From NCBI GenBank assembly GCA_043228905.1, contig JBHGNT010000002.1:16120001-16184000 (forward strand): DNA of 64,000 nucleotides, given 5' to 3'. The notes under the pieces were generated by a model that was not told the origin of the DNA, did no database searches, and saw nothing but the letters and a program-made list of their open reading frames with translations. This stretch comes from Azolla caroliniana (taxonomy: Eukaryota > Polypodiophyta). A program made the translations under genes and the position numbers. Shown here piece by piece: positions 19,417-29,800 of the stretch; the first letter of the stretch is position 1; every line of letters starts with the position of its first letter.

Positions 19417-19670
19417 TGTTGAGAGTCGAACTCAACTTCCCATAGAGATAGGTTTCACACTAGCTCATGGACATACCAAGCTAGTTTTGTAAATAGTTGA
19501 AAGGGCATTTGCCCTAGCCTAGTTGGTACTTAAACCAACCTTTTTGTAACTTAGTTAATTGTTGGATGTAATATACAGTTTCTTGATATAATTCTCACTC
19601 TTGTCTCACGTGCACATACACTCACACACATATTCCTTCTGCTATACAAAATCACTCTTGATTCTTTTCA
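19417..19670 (+). repeat. Cop-5 5' LTR (254 bp)
   Basis: Starts TGTTGAGAGTCGAACTCAAC and ends ATTCTTTTCA, immediately before the primer site. Its left edge coincides with the break in Gyp-1. No matching 3' LTR is present. Confidence 0.75.
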
Positions 19671-19806
19671 TGGTATCAGAGCGTGTGGTAGCTTGATCCA
19701 ATCCCATCGCCTTCACGTGTGTCATGCTCAAGCTAGCAGGGAACCAATTGATCGCTACAGCAATGATTTTTGCACAGCTCACATCAAGAGTAGAAGAAGT
19801 TCGACA

Positions 19807-20700
19807 ATGAACACCCAAATGGGAAGCGCTCTTCCTACCAAGAAGCTCGATAAAACAAACTTCGCATCTTGGGAGTACAAGGCATCAATACCTTGTCGGA
19901 CAAGGTTATTGGAGTTACATCAAGGGAGATCACGAAACGCAACCCAACCCAACACGCACCGACCACCTAGCATGGGAGCAGGCCGTGAGCCGTGTGTTAT
20001 ACTACCTTGCGTCATGTGTTCATGACCACATGGTAGGCTATATTCGAGATTCGAAAACACCAAAATAAGCTTGGGGAAATCTCAAGAATATTTTTGCGGC
20101 CAATACGGCTACACGAAAGCTCCAACTTCGACAAGAGCTAAACAACATGCAACAAAGGGACATGTCGATCACCCGCTATACCTTGAAGATCAAGGAGTTG
20201 TGCGATGCCCTCAGTTCGATTAATGTCGTAATCGACGATGACGAAATGATGCAAATATGCCTTGGCGGCTTGGCACCTTGATTCGGCATGATCAAATCAG
20301 CCATTCATGCGAGGGAGAAACCTCCTTCCTTTTTTGACCTTTAATCAATTCTGTTGATCGAAGAAAATCATGTTCGGCAAAGGAAAAATGTGCCTGATGG
20401 TCAAATGCTCTACTCACAGTCGGATGATAGAAGAGGATTTGGTCGTGGAAACAGAGGTCGGCTCGGACGAGGCTGACACAGTCAGCCGACCCAAGAGCGT
20501 AACTTCTATCAATGGCAAGGGGACAAAAATAGTCCCAGAGAGTTCGTTAGAAGGGGGAGCCACCTCGTCGGACCGAGTAATCGTAACAACCTGATCGAAT
20601 GTGGGTACTACGGAAAACTCGGCCACTTCGAAGAGGAGTGCCGGATGAAGAAGCGAGAGTCGGCTTCAACCAGCCGACAGCTCATGAACTAAGCATCGAA
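19807..20700 (+). pseudogene. Cop-5 gag
   Basis: Starts MNTQMGSALPTKKLDKTNFA at 19807, then shifts frame. Later pieces read DMSITRYTLKIKELCDALSS and QICLGGLAP-like sequence. Near 20600, CGYYGKLGHFEEEC is a zinc knuckle with the second Cys changed to Tyr. Frameshifts and an internal stop make it inactive. The imperfect repeat ASNSDYDD(R/H)SGMF occurs twice near 20690-20780. Confidence 0.75.
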
Positions 20701-22066
20701 TTCCGACTACGATGATCGTAGCGGAATGTTCACGAATTATGCATCGAATTCTGACTATGATGATCATAGCGGAATGTTCATGATGAGGCACAAAGTGCAC
20801 TCAATGGCGACTCCAGGTGAAACAAGCACCACGCCCTCAGAAAATGTATGGCTTGTTGACTTGGGAGCATCCAACCACATGACGTCTCATGAAGATTGGT
20901 TTCGGGAATTACGAAAACCCGAACGTCCCGAATATGTCGAGACAGGCGATGACATGACTCATCCAATACAGCATATCGGGAATGTCCCATTCGGAAATGA
21001 TGGCAAACAAACCTACCTCAAGAACGTATTGCATGTTCCTACCATCACAAAAAACCTGGTCTCAATCGGCCAGATCGTCAAACAAGGTATGGAAGTACGA
21101 TTCAATAATGAAGGGTGCTTCATTGAAAAGGACGATCAAATCATAGCGCATGGTTGCCGAGAAGGCTGAATGTTCATCCTCGAATTAGAAGACGTGAAAT
21201 CGGCTATGTTCGCAAAAGGTCTTAAAGTCGAAACCGACTTGAAACTGTGGGCACATCAATCTTCAAAAGCTCCAGAACATGCAGTCAAAAGGAGTCGTAA
21301 TCGGACTCCCAACATTTACTGAGAAGGAGATTACGAGCATATGTGAGGCATGCCAGTTTAGAAAACAACACCTACATCCATTCCCGGGCGAGAGGAATGT
21401 GAGCAAAGGGATCCTGGATGTAGTACATTCAAATGTGTGGGGACTAGCTCCGACCGCAACATTCGGTGGTTGCCAATATTATGTCACGTTCATCGATGAC
21501 TTCTCCAGGTATACCTGGCTCTATCCGATTAAACAAAAGAGCAAAGTGTCGGCCACTTCCAAAGATTCAAAAACGAAGTCGAAAAAGCCATGAGTCGGCA
21601 CGTACGATGCCTTCGATCAGATGGAGGCAAAGAATACTTCTCGGACGAGTTTACAGCATATCTCCGAAAGGAAGGAATACGAGGAGAATTTTCATGTCGC
21701 CATACACCACAACAAAATGGTCTAACCAAACAGAAGAATCGGCACATCATAGAGGTTGCACGGGCAATGATGAATGAGAAGAACCTGCCGAAATCGTACT
21801 GGGCAGAAGCGGTGAACACGACCATATATCTTATGAACAGGTGTACAACCTTTGGGGTACACGACGTAACCCCTCATGAGAGGTTTTTGGAAAGAAGCCG
21901 GATTTATCACATGTCTGGATTTTCGACTCAATCGCCTACGTGCATATTCCCAACGAAACATAACAAAAGCTCGACCCGGAGTCAGAGAAATGTATCCTCG
22001 TACGGTACTCACTCGAACAGAAGGGGTACATGTGCTATAATCCCTCAACTCGAAAATATCGAGTGA
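20700..22066 (+). pseudogene. Cop-5 protease and integrase
   Basis: Protease-like ENVWLVDLGASNHMTSHEDW near 20845 (DLGAS rather than DSGAS). A stop at 21166-21168 cuts the frame. Integrase pieces: CEACQFRKQHLHPFPGERN, VVHSNVWGLAP, FIDDFSRYTWLYPIKQ (21279-21593), then CLRSDGGKEYFS and PQQNGLTKQKNRHIIEV (21590-22066), showing Glu of the DDE triad replaced (LTKQ for VAER). Frames shift at 21590 and later. Confidence 0.8.
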
Positions 22067-24000
22067 GTCGAGACGTCGTTTTCGATGAGTCCACATCCTG
22101 GTACGCACCAGAGACAACTTCGACTCTGATTCCGCTCGACCCGGAATACACCGAAATAGAGATTGAAGCCGAAGATCGGCTCACACACATGTACGAAGAA
22201 AGCCCGATTATGACAAGGCTTAGTGGGCTACAAGAGCCTCCAAGCGATCAAAGCACATCTCGGCCGAGTTCGAAGCTAGACAAAGGGAAGGCGAAAATGC
22301 CAGAGTATGAAGACGATCACTTCGACGGCAACGAATCGACTCACTCCCTCGATAGTGAGCTTGAAGACCTTGACATCACGACAAATGGAGCGAAGAAGGC
22401 CTTTGTATCTGCAAACGAGAAGCTCCGCCGATCCACCTGTGAAAAGAACCCTGTAAGCCAATTCGGCTACAACGATTATATGGCACACCATTACGCCTTT
22501 ATGATGAAGGTAGCGTCAGTACGTGAACGGAAACACTTTCCGAAGCTGTAACAGATCCACGATGAGTCGACGCGATGAATGAAGAAATGCAAGCCCTGTA
22601 CAAAAACGAGACATGGGATCGTGTTCCTCACACTCCACACAAGAAAGCGATTGGTTGTCGATGGATTTACAAAGTGAAACACAAATGCCGACAGCTCCGT
22701 AAATCGCTTCAAAGCACGACTTGTCGCCAAAGGATATGCACAAATGCACGGAGTTGATTACGAGGAGACCTTTGCCTCGATGGCAAAGATGAAGATTGTG
22801 TGGACCGTAATTGCACTCGCAGCTGCGAAAGGATGGCATCTCCACCAAATGAACTTAAAGAACGCCTTCCTACAAGGCGAATTAGACGAGGAGGTGTACA
22901 TGATACAACCTCCTGGCTTCGAATCGCATACTCAGCTGAAAGTTGTGTGCCGACTCAAGAAGCCAATCTATGGCCTCAAGCAAGCACCATGTGCTTGGCA
23001 TTCGGAGATCACTCAGTATCTTCACCAAATCGGCTTTTGAATGTTGAAATCGGACAACTCCCTGTAATCTGAAATGAACTGCACAACCCGATTTTCATTA
23101 TCCTTTACGTGGATGATCTAGTAATCGGAGGAAAGGATCTAGCTGGGATCATTAAGGTCAAATCCCTCCTATCCGGCAGATTCGAAATGAAAGAACTGCA
23201 TGAGCTCCATTATTTTTTTGGCATCGAAGTAATTCGAACACCAATCGGGATATTGATGTCTCAACGACACTACGTTATCAACTTACTCTACAAGTTCAGA
23301 ATGACTGAGTGCAAACCCGTGGCTACCCCTCTCGACCAAAATCTCAAGCTCGATGTCGACTCGGGCACAGACGAGTGCAATCTAACTCAGTATCGACAAC
23401 TGATCGGCAACCTAATTTATCTCACCATCACACTACCCGATCTCAACTATTTAGTTGGCCTACTTAACCAATTCATGCAAAACCCACGAAATGATCACCT
23501 CGATTGCGCTAAGCGGATACTTCGGTATGTCAATATGACGATGGATTATGGCATCATGTATAAGTCGGATACGTTTATTCGACTTGAAGGGTACACAGAC
23601 GCAGATTGGGCCGGTTATAAGGCTGATAGACGATCCACTTCCAGATTCGTCTTCTCACTTGGTAGCGGAGAGATCTCTTGGAGCCGCAAGAAACAACCGA
23701 CAATTGCATTGTTGAGCACGGAGGCCGAATACAGGGGGGCGACAGTCACCCCATGCGAAGTTATCTAGCTCAAACGCATCCTGAAGGACCTAGGTGTTCC
23801 CATTACGGATCCAATTTGCCTCTTCTGCGACAACATGAGCAACATCTACCTCACTCGGAACCCCGTATTCCACGCGTGGACTAAACACATCAAAAGTGCA
23901 CTACCACTTCATTCGTGAGCGTGTTTAGGGCGGCAAAATCAATCTCCAACACATTAGTACGAACCTTCAAGTTGCTGACATCTTTATGAAGGCCTTGGGA
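22067..24000 (+). pseudogene. Cop-5 linker, reverse transcriptase and RNase H
   Basis: Acidic linker with KAKMPEYEDDHFD and YNDYMAHHYAFM (22030-22551). RT pieces: GCRWIYKVKHK, HGVDYEETFASMAKM, KNAFLQGELDEEVYMIQPPG, GLKQAPCAWH (22575-23040), then YVDDLVIGG (about 23108). RNase H: YTDADWAGYKADRRSTS and TIALLSTEAEYRGA (23109-23768), then a TAG stop at 23766-23768 and shifted frames to about 24000. The catalytic YVDD is retained but the frame is broken at least five times. Confidence 0.8.
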
Positions 24001-24118
24001 GTCGACAAGCTCAGGAAATTCGCATTAGACCTCGGTCTCACAATCTCTACATTGCAGAGCTTGAGGGGGAGTACAACAACAACCGACACGGAAGCAACCG
24101 ACACGGAAGTAGCCGATC

Positions 24119-25162
24119 AGTTTATCGAAGCCGACCGGACTAGTCGGATCAGATTGACAAAGCATCCCATGCCGAAGTGAAGGGGGAGTTTGTTAGGAAA
24201 CAGGTCCCTCCGGATGGGAAGGAGAGCATGAGTCGAACTTGAGTCGGAGGAACCAACAAGATGAAGGAGAATGAGCCAGATCAGTTGGATTCGATGAAGA
24301 AGCGAGATCGGATTCAGATTTGGATGGGATCCAGATAGGCATCTAGAAAAGGTTATATTTGTAAATAGGTTTTCTGTTGTGCCTATTTGGGCCAAATTTG
24401 TAATTAGCCCTAAAGTTGTATTAGTATATATACAACTAGGGAAAATCACTTCGGTTATGATGAATAGTTGTTGTTGGTAGTTGCCTCTGTAACTAAGAGA
24501 GTGAGAGACAGAGAAAGAAAGAAAGAAATATTAACGTCTTCTAAGTCCAAAATTTGGCCCATGAGACAATTGGTGTACAATAAAATAGGGTGTCTACCCA
24601 ATCATCGAAATACAAACAAAAATAAAAAAAGAGCATACGCTAAAAGTGTTCTAGTATTTGTACAAAACATGTTATGGTGTAACATATTCGATAAAGGAAA
24701 TGACTTTGTACTAGACCTAGTTTCATTTCCAACCAAGCCTCTCGAAAAGAAATGGGAGGTCAACGGGTTTCAGTGTGGTTATGGCCTGTGGTCCTAATGT
24801 AGAAGGTACCCCAACCATGGCTTCCAGGTGGTGTAGCTCACGTTCCCTTATTTTCTTAATTGCTTTTGCACCACGTCGAGTTGCTTTGAAACCCGACATC
24901 TGAGGGTGTTTAGTTCTCCTCCGTATTCGTCGGCCTGACGAAGAAGAACTCAAGGTTGTTGCCTTGTGGCTTCTTGTTGTACACCTTTCTCATATAGTGA
25001 TTCTGTTCGGAGTTTGTGGATTCCCGTGGTTTTTCCCATTTCGGGTTTTCCATGTTAAAACACTTGTGTCTCCCATTTTCGGTCTTTTGTTTCCTGTCAT
25101 TACAATCTTTGCACATGCATACGAATAAGTGAGAACCGGTTGTGGCCGATAGCATCCTCACA
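24119..25162 (+). mobile_element. Cop-6: 3' end fragment (pol tail and 3' LTR) joined to Cop-5
   Basis: A short pol tail (LTKHPMPK and TGA at 24178-24180) with a polypurine tract AAGGGGGAG precedes an LTR that starts TGTTAGGAAACAGG at 24191. These match the same positions in Cop-2, Cop-9 and Cop-11. The LTR is interrupted by foreign sequence at about 24535-24910 and resumes (GAACTCAAGGTTGTTGCCTT) to about 25162. No upstream body of this family is present. Confidence 0.65.
24191..25162 (+). repeat. Cop-6 3' LTR, with about 375 bp of inserted unknown sequence
   Basis: The first part (24191-24534) matches the start, TATA-like region (ATATATACAAC near 24425) and GA-rich leader of related LTRs. 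The last part (about 24911-25162) matches their ends (CCCGTGGTTTTTCCCATTT, GGTTGTGGCCGA). The middle, 24535-24910, has no counterpart in the other LTRs and I cannot assign it. The right end is approximate. Confidence 0.55.
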
Positions 25163-25338
25163 CCCATTTGAGTATTCATGATTGTCGATATAAATTTTCT
25201 TCTTCTTTTTCTTCTCTCTTCGACACGAGCTATGTAGTGGCACTATGATAGCGATGAGCCGATTCTTCTTGAATCGTCGACATAGAACACAACACATGAG
25301 GATGGGCTAGATCAAGTTACCAAATCACTCTGATACCA

Positions 25339-25764
25339 TGTAAAGAATCGAGAGAGATTCTATGCAACGGAATAGATTAAAGATGTGTGTTATGTGTGTG
25401 TGAAAGCGGAGAGAGGGGAGACACAAGATAGATAGGAAAATAGAATACTCAAGATGTATATTGACAAGGATAATATCATTACATGGAAGATTAACTGACA
25501 CTTACAAAGTAGGAGGAGGGTGCTTTATATAGGATCATCCTCTCACTAAGTCACTCACTCACTCTCTAGAATCTTGGGGAGTGGGGAATCTCCTTACTAT
25601 GTGTCATAGAGTGTAACTCCTATGACACATGAGTTATGTTACAAGACTCATTAACTATGTGTCATAGAATGTAACTCCCATGACACATTAGTTATGTTAC
25701 ATAGTGGTGGTGTACAACTCCCTGGTGAGTTCACACTAGGATGAGTTGAGCTTGATTCTCAACA
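25339..25764 (-). repeat. Minus-strand copia LTR with adjacent primer site
   Basis: 426 bp with TG...CA ends (TGTAAAGAATC to GATTCTCAACA on the plus strand). CTCTGATACCA beside its left end (25328-25338) is the reverse complement of the initiator-Met primer site, so this is the 5' LTR of a minus-strand element whose body to the left is lost except perhaps 25163-25327. The end GAGTTGAGCTTGAT-TCTCAACA also occurs in the solo LTR at 31388-31849. It contains two tandem copies (about 25596-25655 and 25656-25710) of a unit with the inverted motif ATGTGTCATAG/TATGACACAT. Confidence 0.7.
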
Positions 25765-26546
25765 ACTACCTTCGCCCCACCATTCTTGGCATATATAAGA
25801 TGATGTGCAGTTTGGTGGGGGTGGATGTTGTGATGTGGTATGCCCGAAGGTGGAAAACATTTGAAAGGGCAAAACTAGGGTAGCCATAGGTTATATATAA
25901 ATATAAACATAAAAATAAAAAGTAGAAGTAAATGGCTTAGCTGTTAGGGCCATTGATTCAGTATTGTTTGTGCAAAGGGGAATAATTGCATTTAACGCAA
26001 ATGTGCTAAACTCATGTGCTAAACCATGAATCTTCTCTACAATTGTCCAAGTGTGTGTGGGAAGTTTGGCGTGGCTTGGCGACCGCTTCACATATATTTT
26101 AGTCCCCACTACATTTGAGTCTCCACTTGGATTCAAGTCCCTACTCAAATTTGAGCACTCACTACGCCAGAGTCCCTACCCACGTTCGAGATCCTATTCA
26201 GATCCAAGTCCCTACACGTGTTCGAGATCTCACGCGGGTTTGAGTACCCTACTTAGACTTGGACTTGAGCCCCGAGTTATGTTTCTTCTATCCTCACTTA
26301 TGCGGCATAAGTTATGCCCATATGCAACCCTTCTTTCGTCGAATCTTCCATTTCACAATACTCCGCCAATCTAGACACTTGGAGTTATGATCAAAACCCA
26401 CACAATCTTTCTTCTCACGTTCTGTCTGAGGGGGTCTATTTGGCGTTTCGAGGCTACACTGAAATCACTACGAGAGGGTGGTGGTCTCTTCTTGGGGGGG
26501 GGGGGGGGCATAAGAAATGGTGGTTCTTCACTTGTTTGTGAGGAAA
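25765..26546. other. Non-coding interval upstream of MED27
   Basis: No convincing gene. It holds short imperfect repeats of a GAGTCCCTAC/CAAGTCCCTAC type (about 26100-26280) and a run of 14 G at about 26495-26508. Several short open frames have no recognisable motif. Confidence 0.6.
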
Positions 26547-26549
26547 ACA

Positions 26550-26571
26550 TATATATATAAACAAACACGTG
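26550..26571 (+). promoter_or_regulatory. Possible MED27 core promoter (TATA-like) and G-box
   Basis: ATATATATAAA at 26550-26560 is a TATA-like element about 260 bp before the ATG. CACGTG at 26566-26571 is a G-box core just downstream. The order is unusual, since G-boxes normally sit upstream of TATA, so the true start site is uncertain. The stretch between here and the ATG contains ATAC and ACAG microsatellites. Confidence 0.35.
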
Positions 26572-26651
26572 TGATTTTTGAGCACTGAGTGAGTTATAAA
26601 CCTTTTTTGGTGTTATTCTTCGTCTATTGCTATTCACAACATTTTACTACA

Positions 26652-26770
26652 TACATACATACATACATACATACATACATACATACTTTGGAGAGATGGG
26701 ACGAAGCCGTTAGATAGAGAGAGATACATAGTAAGTACATAGATACAGACAGACAGACAGTCACACACGC
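26652..26770 (+). repeat. CATA/ATAC and ACAG microsatellites in the MED27 5' leader
   Basis: About nine copies of CATA (26651-26687) are followed by GATA/ACAG-type runs up to about 26780, within the likely 5' UTR of MED27. Confidence 0.8.
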
Positions 26771-26818
26771 AGACATAGATACATACAGACCGATCGACCG
26801 GAGGTGTAGCAGAAGAAA

Positions 26819-29800
26819 ATGCACCATAATCAGCAGCCAAGCCCTGCGTTGTCTTCTCCGAGCACGGGTTTCTTCGCGGCCAGAGCTTCTCCTCTCTTCT
26901 CTCAGTCATCAGAGCAAATCGACCCGACACTAAATGTTGACACTTCGTCTGCACTAAATACAGCAAAAGTAGGAGTAGGAGGAGGAAGAAGAGATGGACA
27001 TGCTGATGGTGATAGTGATGGTGATGATGATGGACCGAAAGCTCCTCCCAAACAGCTTTCCCAGGCAATGGAATGTCTCTCCCACGCTCTCAAAGTTATT
27101 GCAGAGATTCGTCTTGGCTCTGATATACTCTTGGAAGCTCTGGAACGAGCTACGGATGTCAAATCTCAACTGATCTCTTCTTCTCCTGATTCTTCTCTTA
27201 AACAAGCAAGTGACTTTGTTGTCCGTACTACTGATGCCGTGGCTGCCTCTTTTGAAGAGCTTCGAGCTACTGGTAAGTTCATATACTCTGCTTCAAGAAC
27301 ATTTAAACACGAGATTAAGAAGGAACAGAGTCAGTTTTGAGTGTTTAGAAACCTGCATATCTTCGAGAATCTACCTTGAAAATTAAGAGGAAACAAATAA
27401 TTATATCTCATAAATTTCTCTTGGAGAATTAATCATGGAAGCTATATGAACGACATGTCATTCTGGTCTAATAGAATGAATCAGAGATCTATATTTCCTT
27501 TGATGCTCTATGGAGTACTGGAAAGTCCCCAAACCTTCTCAATATACAAATTGTTCTTGTAAAAGGGTTTATTAATGGTTGCCTATTCAAGCGTTAACCA
27601 TGTAATCATGAAGAAAATACTTTTTTTGTTCTTTGTAATTTACATATCTCTTGAAGAATGAGTAATGGAATTATGGAGGAAAAGAATTTTTTATCAAATA
27701 AAGGAATATTTTTTATCTAATGAAGGAAGTCTTATCTAATAAGAGTGTTTAGGTCCAGTCTATCTCAGATGCAGAAGATATATGAATACCCCTAACTTTG
27801 AATGTACAGCATTCATAAAAAAACAATTAACAAGCCAGCCAAGTTTCCTTTTCATAAGTTTTGGACAATATGACAATTTGGCAGAATTTAGCAGGAAACG
27901 TATATATTTCTATCATATTTTATTGGGTTAAAGTATATCTCCAACCAGCAAATTCAAAACTCGTCCATTATTGTAGGCATATTTTTCTGGTACACTGCTT
28001 TCAAACCAGTGGAATAATATGTTGCTAATTAAAGAAAATTATTGAAAAAAACATGGAAATATGAGCATTCAAGAAAGAACATTATCTAGTTCAACTAGAG
28101 TTGGTCTCAAAGATTTTTGAGTAACCATAAACCTGGACATTGTTAATAAGCAGTTATTACTGTTTCTTCCCTCTGAATTGCAGAATGGTTGCTTCATTGT
28201 TGCGTTGTTTGAAGAACCTATATTGTGTATCTGATAGAGACATTTCAGGATTAGAAGGGCTATTGGTTATGATTTACTTTTTCTAATAATTGGAAAGTAG
28301 GCAAATTTCTACAGAAGAACTGAATATTCCTTTTGGCTTATCACAACTTTCCAGGAAAAAAATTGGAGGCATTAGGAGTTTTAACTGGGGCACAACAACG
28401 TTTTGATGAGAAACATCCATGGGGTTTACAGGTTCCATTGATTTGCGCTGATGGTGCCATTGTTGCTTATTCTTGGAAACGGCAAATTGCAGGTCAAGCA
28501 GCAGCTTCGGCAGTGGAGAGAACTAGGTCCACATCATTTCTTTAACTCAAATGTTTCCATTTTGGCTATTTACATCTGCATCTAAACATGCTATTTGATG
28601 ATTTCAGGTGGGATTTTAGCCTCAAATTACCTCTTAATTTCATCTTCTTATTTTGGCAATGTCATGATAGCTAAATGTAAAATGTGTGGTTCAAATTATA
28701 TCGCAAGTGGAATAATGTCCCTTTGCTTTTGATGATTTCAGGCTAGCTTTGAAGGCATTTACAGAACAGAAGAGGCATTTTTTTCCACGTTTTGGAGAGA
28801 TGATTGATATACTTCCTGGTTTTCCAGCAGAGAAAAGGTCTAAGGTCGTGTGTGTGGATACACGTGCACCTGAGCAAGGAAAAGCTGATCAGAGCTCACA
28901 TGGATCGCTTCTCTGTCTCGTGAAGTCTTGGCAAACAGAAGTACCTGGAATGGTGATATCCGCTTTCACTAGGTTGAAAAGAAAACCATTACCCTTAGAT
29001 GCATCATCGCTGGAGAAAGCTGCCATTTTGGAGGTGACTTTCCCATCTGTCTTCAAAGTTGTAATATCCTTGTTTCCGTCTGGAAGTACAACTCCTGATG
29101 CAGTCTCCATGTACTCTACCGATGAGGTGAGCTGAAACTGGCTGCACTTAGAATTGATTGAAACATACATCATCCATGTTCAAGTGTTTCCTTTCTATGC
29201 ATCCACAGATATGTATTAATGCTCATTTAGGGAGCACAACTTCTCATGCTGTGTTTCGGCGAGTGTCGGTAAGGGATCAATGCTGAAGTTGACTTCTTAT
29301 GTGAACAATAAGCCTTTTTTTGTTACATTTAGCATTGTTAATATCCCTGCAGGAATGTGCAATGAGTGTGTTATATAAATTTGTTGAGCTAACTCATCCG
29401 TCAACTTCTGCACTTAATCTTCTACTGGTAAGGCATATCTTTATACCTATTAAAGTGAGTAGGCTTTCCATTTTAGGATATTCATAACTGGATCCAATTA
29501 AAAACTCTCAATCTTCTACTGGTATATCTTTTTTGTATGTAATGTATTTATACAAAATCTTGGGATATAATTATGTCTTCTTAAACTGTGTAGCATTTAC
29601 ATTTTAGGAGATTAGTAAATGGTTCAAAGTAACACTTTCTGTCATTAAACAAGTTTCTTTTTGCTGAGTTCTCAATGATGATTGTACGAGCTGTATGAAC
29701 TCTCAGGTCTGGTGTTAGAAGAGAGGTAGGGGCCGAATTTTGTTAGAATGGAGCTGAACATATTTGATGACTCCAAAACTAGTGTATAGTTTTGCTCTAT

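Larger units (their letters stand above)
19417..24118 (+). mobile_element. Cop-5: plus-strand Ty1/copia lacking its own 3' LTR
   Basis: The 5' LTR is 19417-19670 and the primer site is TGGTATCAGAGC at 19671-19682. gag-pol remnants cover 19807-24000, and a polypurine tract (TTGAGGGGGAG) ends at 24071. Instead of its own 3' LTR, sequence with ACCGACACGGAAG repeats leads into the pol end and LTR of another family (Cop-6). The element therefore ends in a recombination or deletion junction near 24120. It lies in Gyp-1. Multiple stops. Confidence 0.8.

Noticed and set aside
26634-27068. Minus-strand frame with poly-His and repeated CMYVCMYVCMYV
   Set aside because: Antisense of the MED27 first exon and the CATA microsatellite.
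28333-28545. Possible separate small gene starting MAYHNFPGKK
   Set aside because: The upstream part is intron 1 sequence; the recognisable part is MED27 exon 2 with correct acceptor (28354) and donor (28527) sites.
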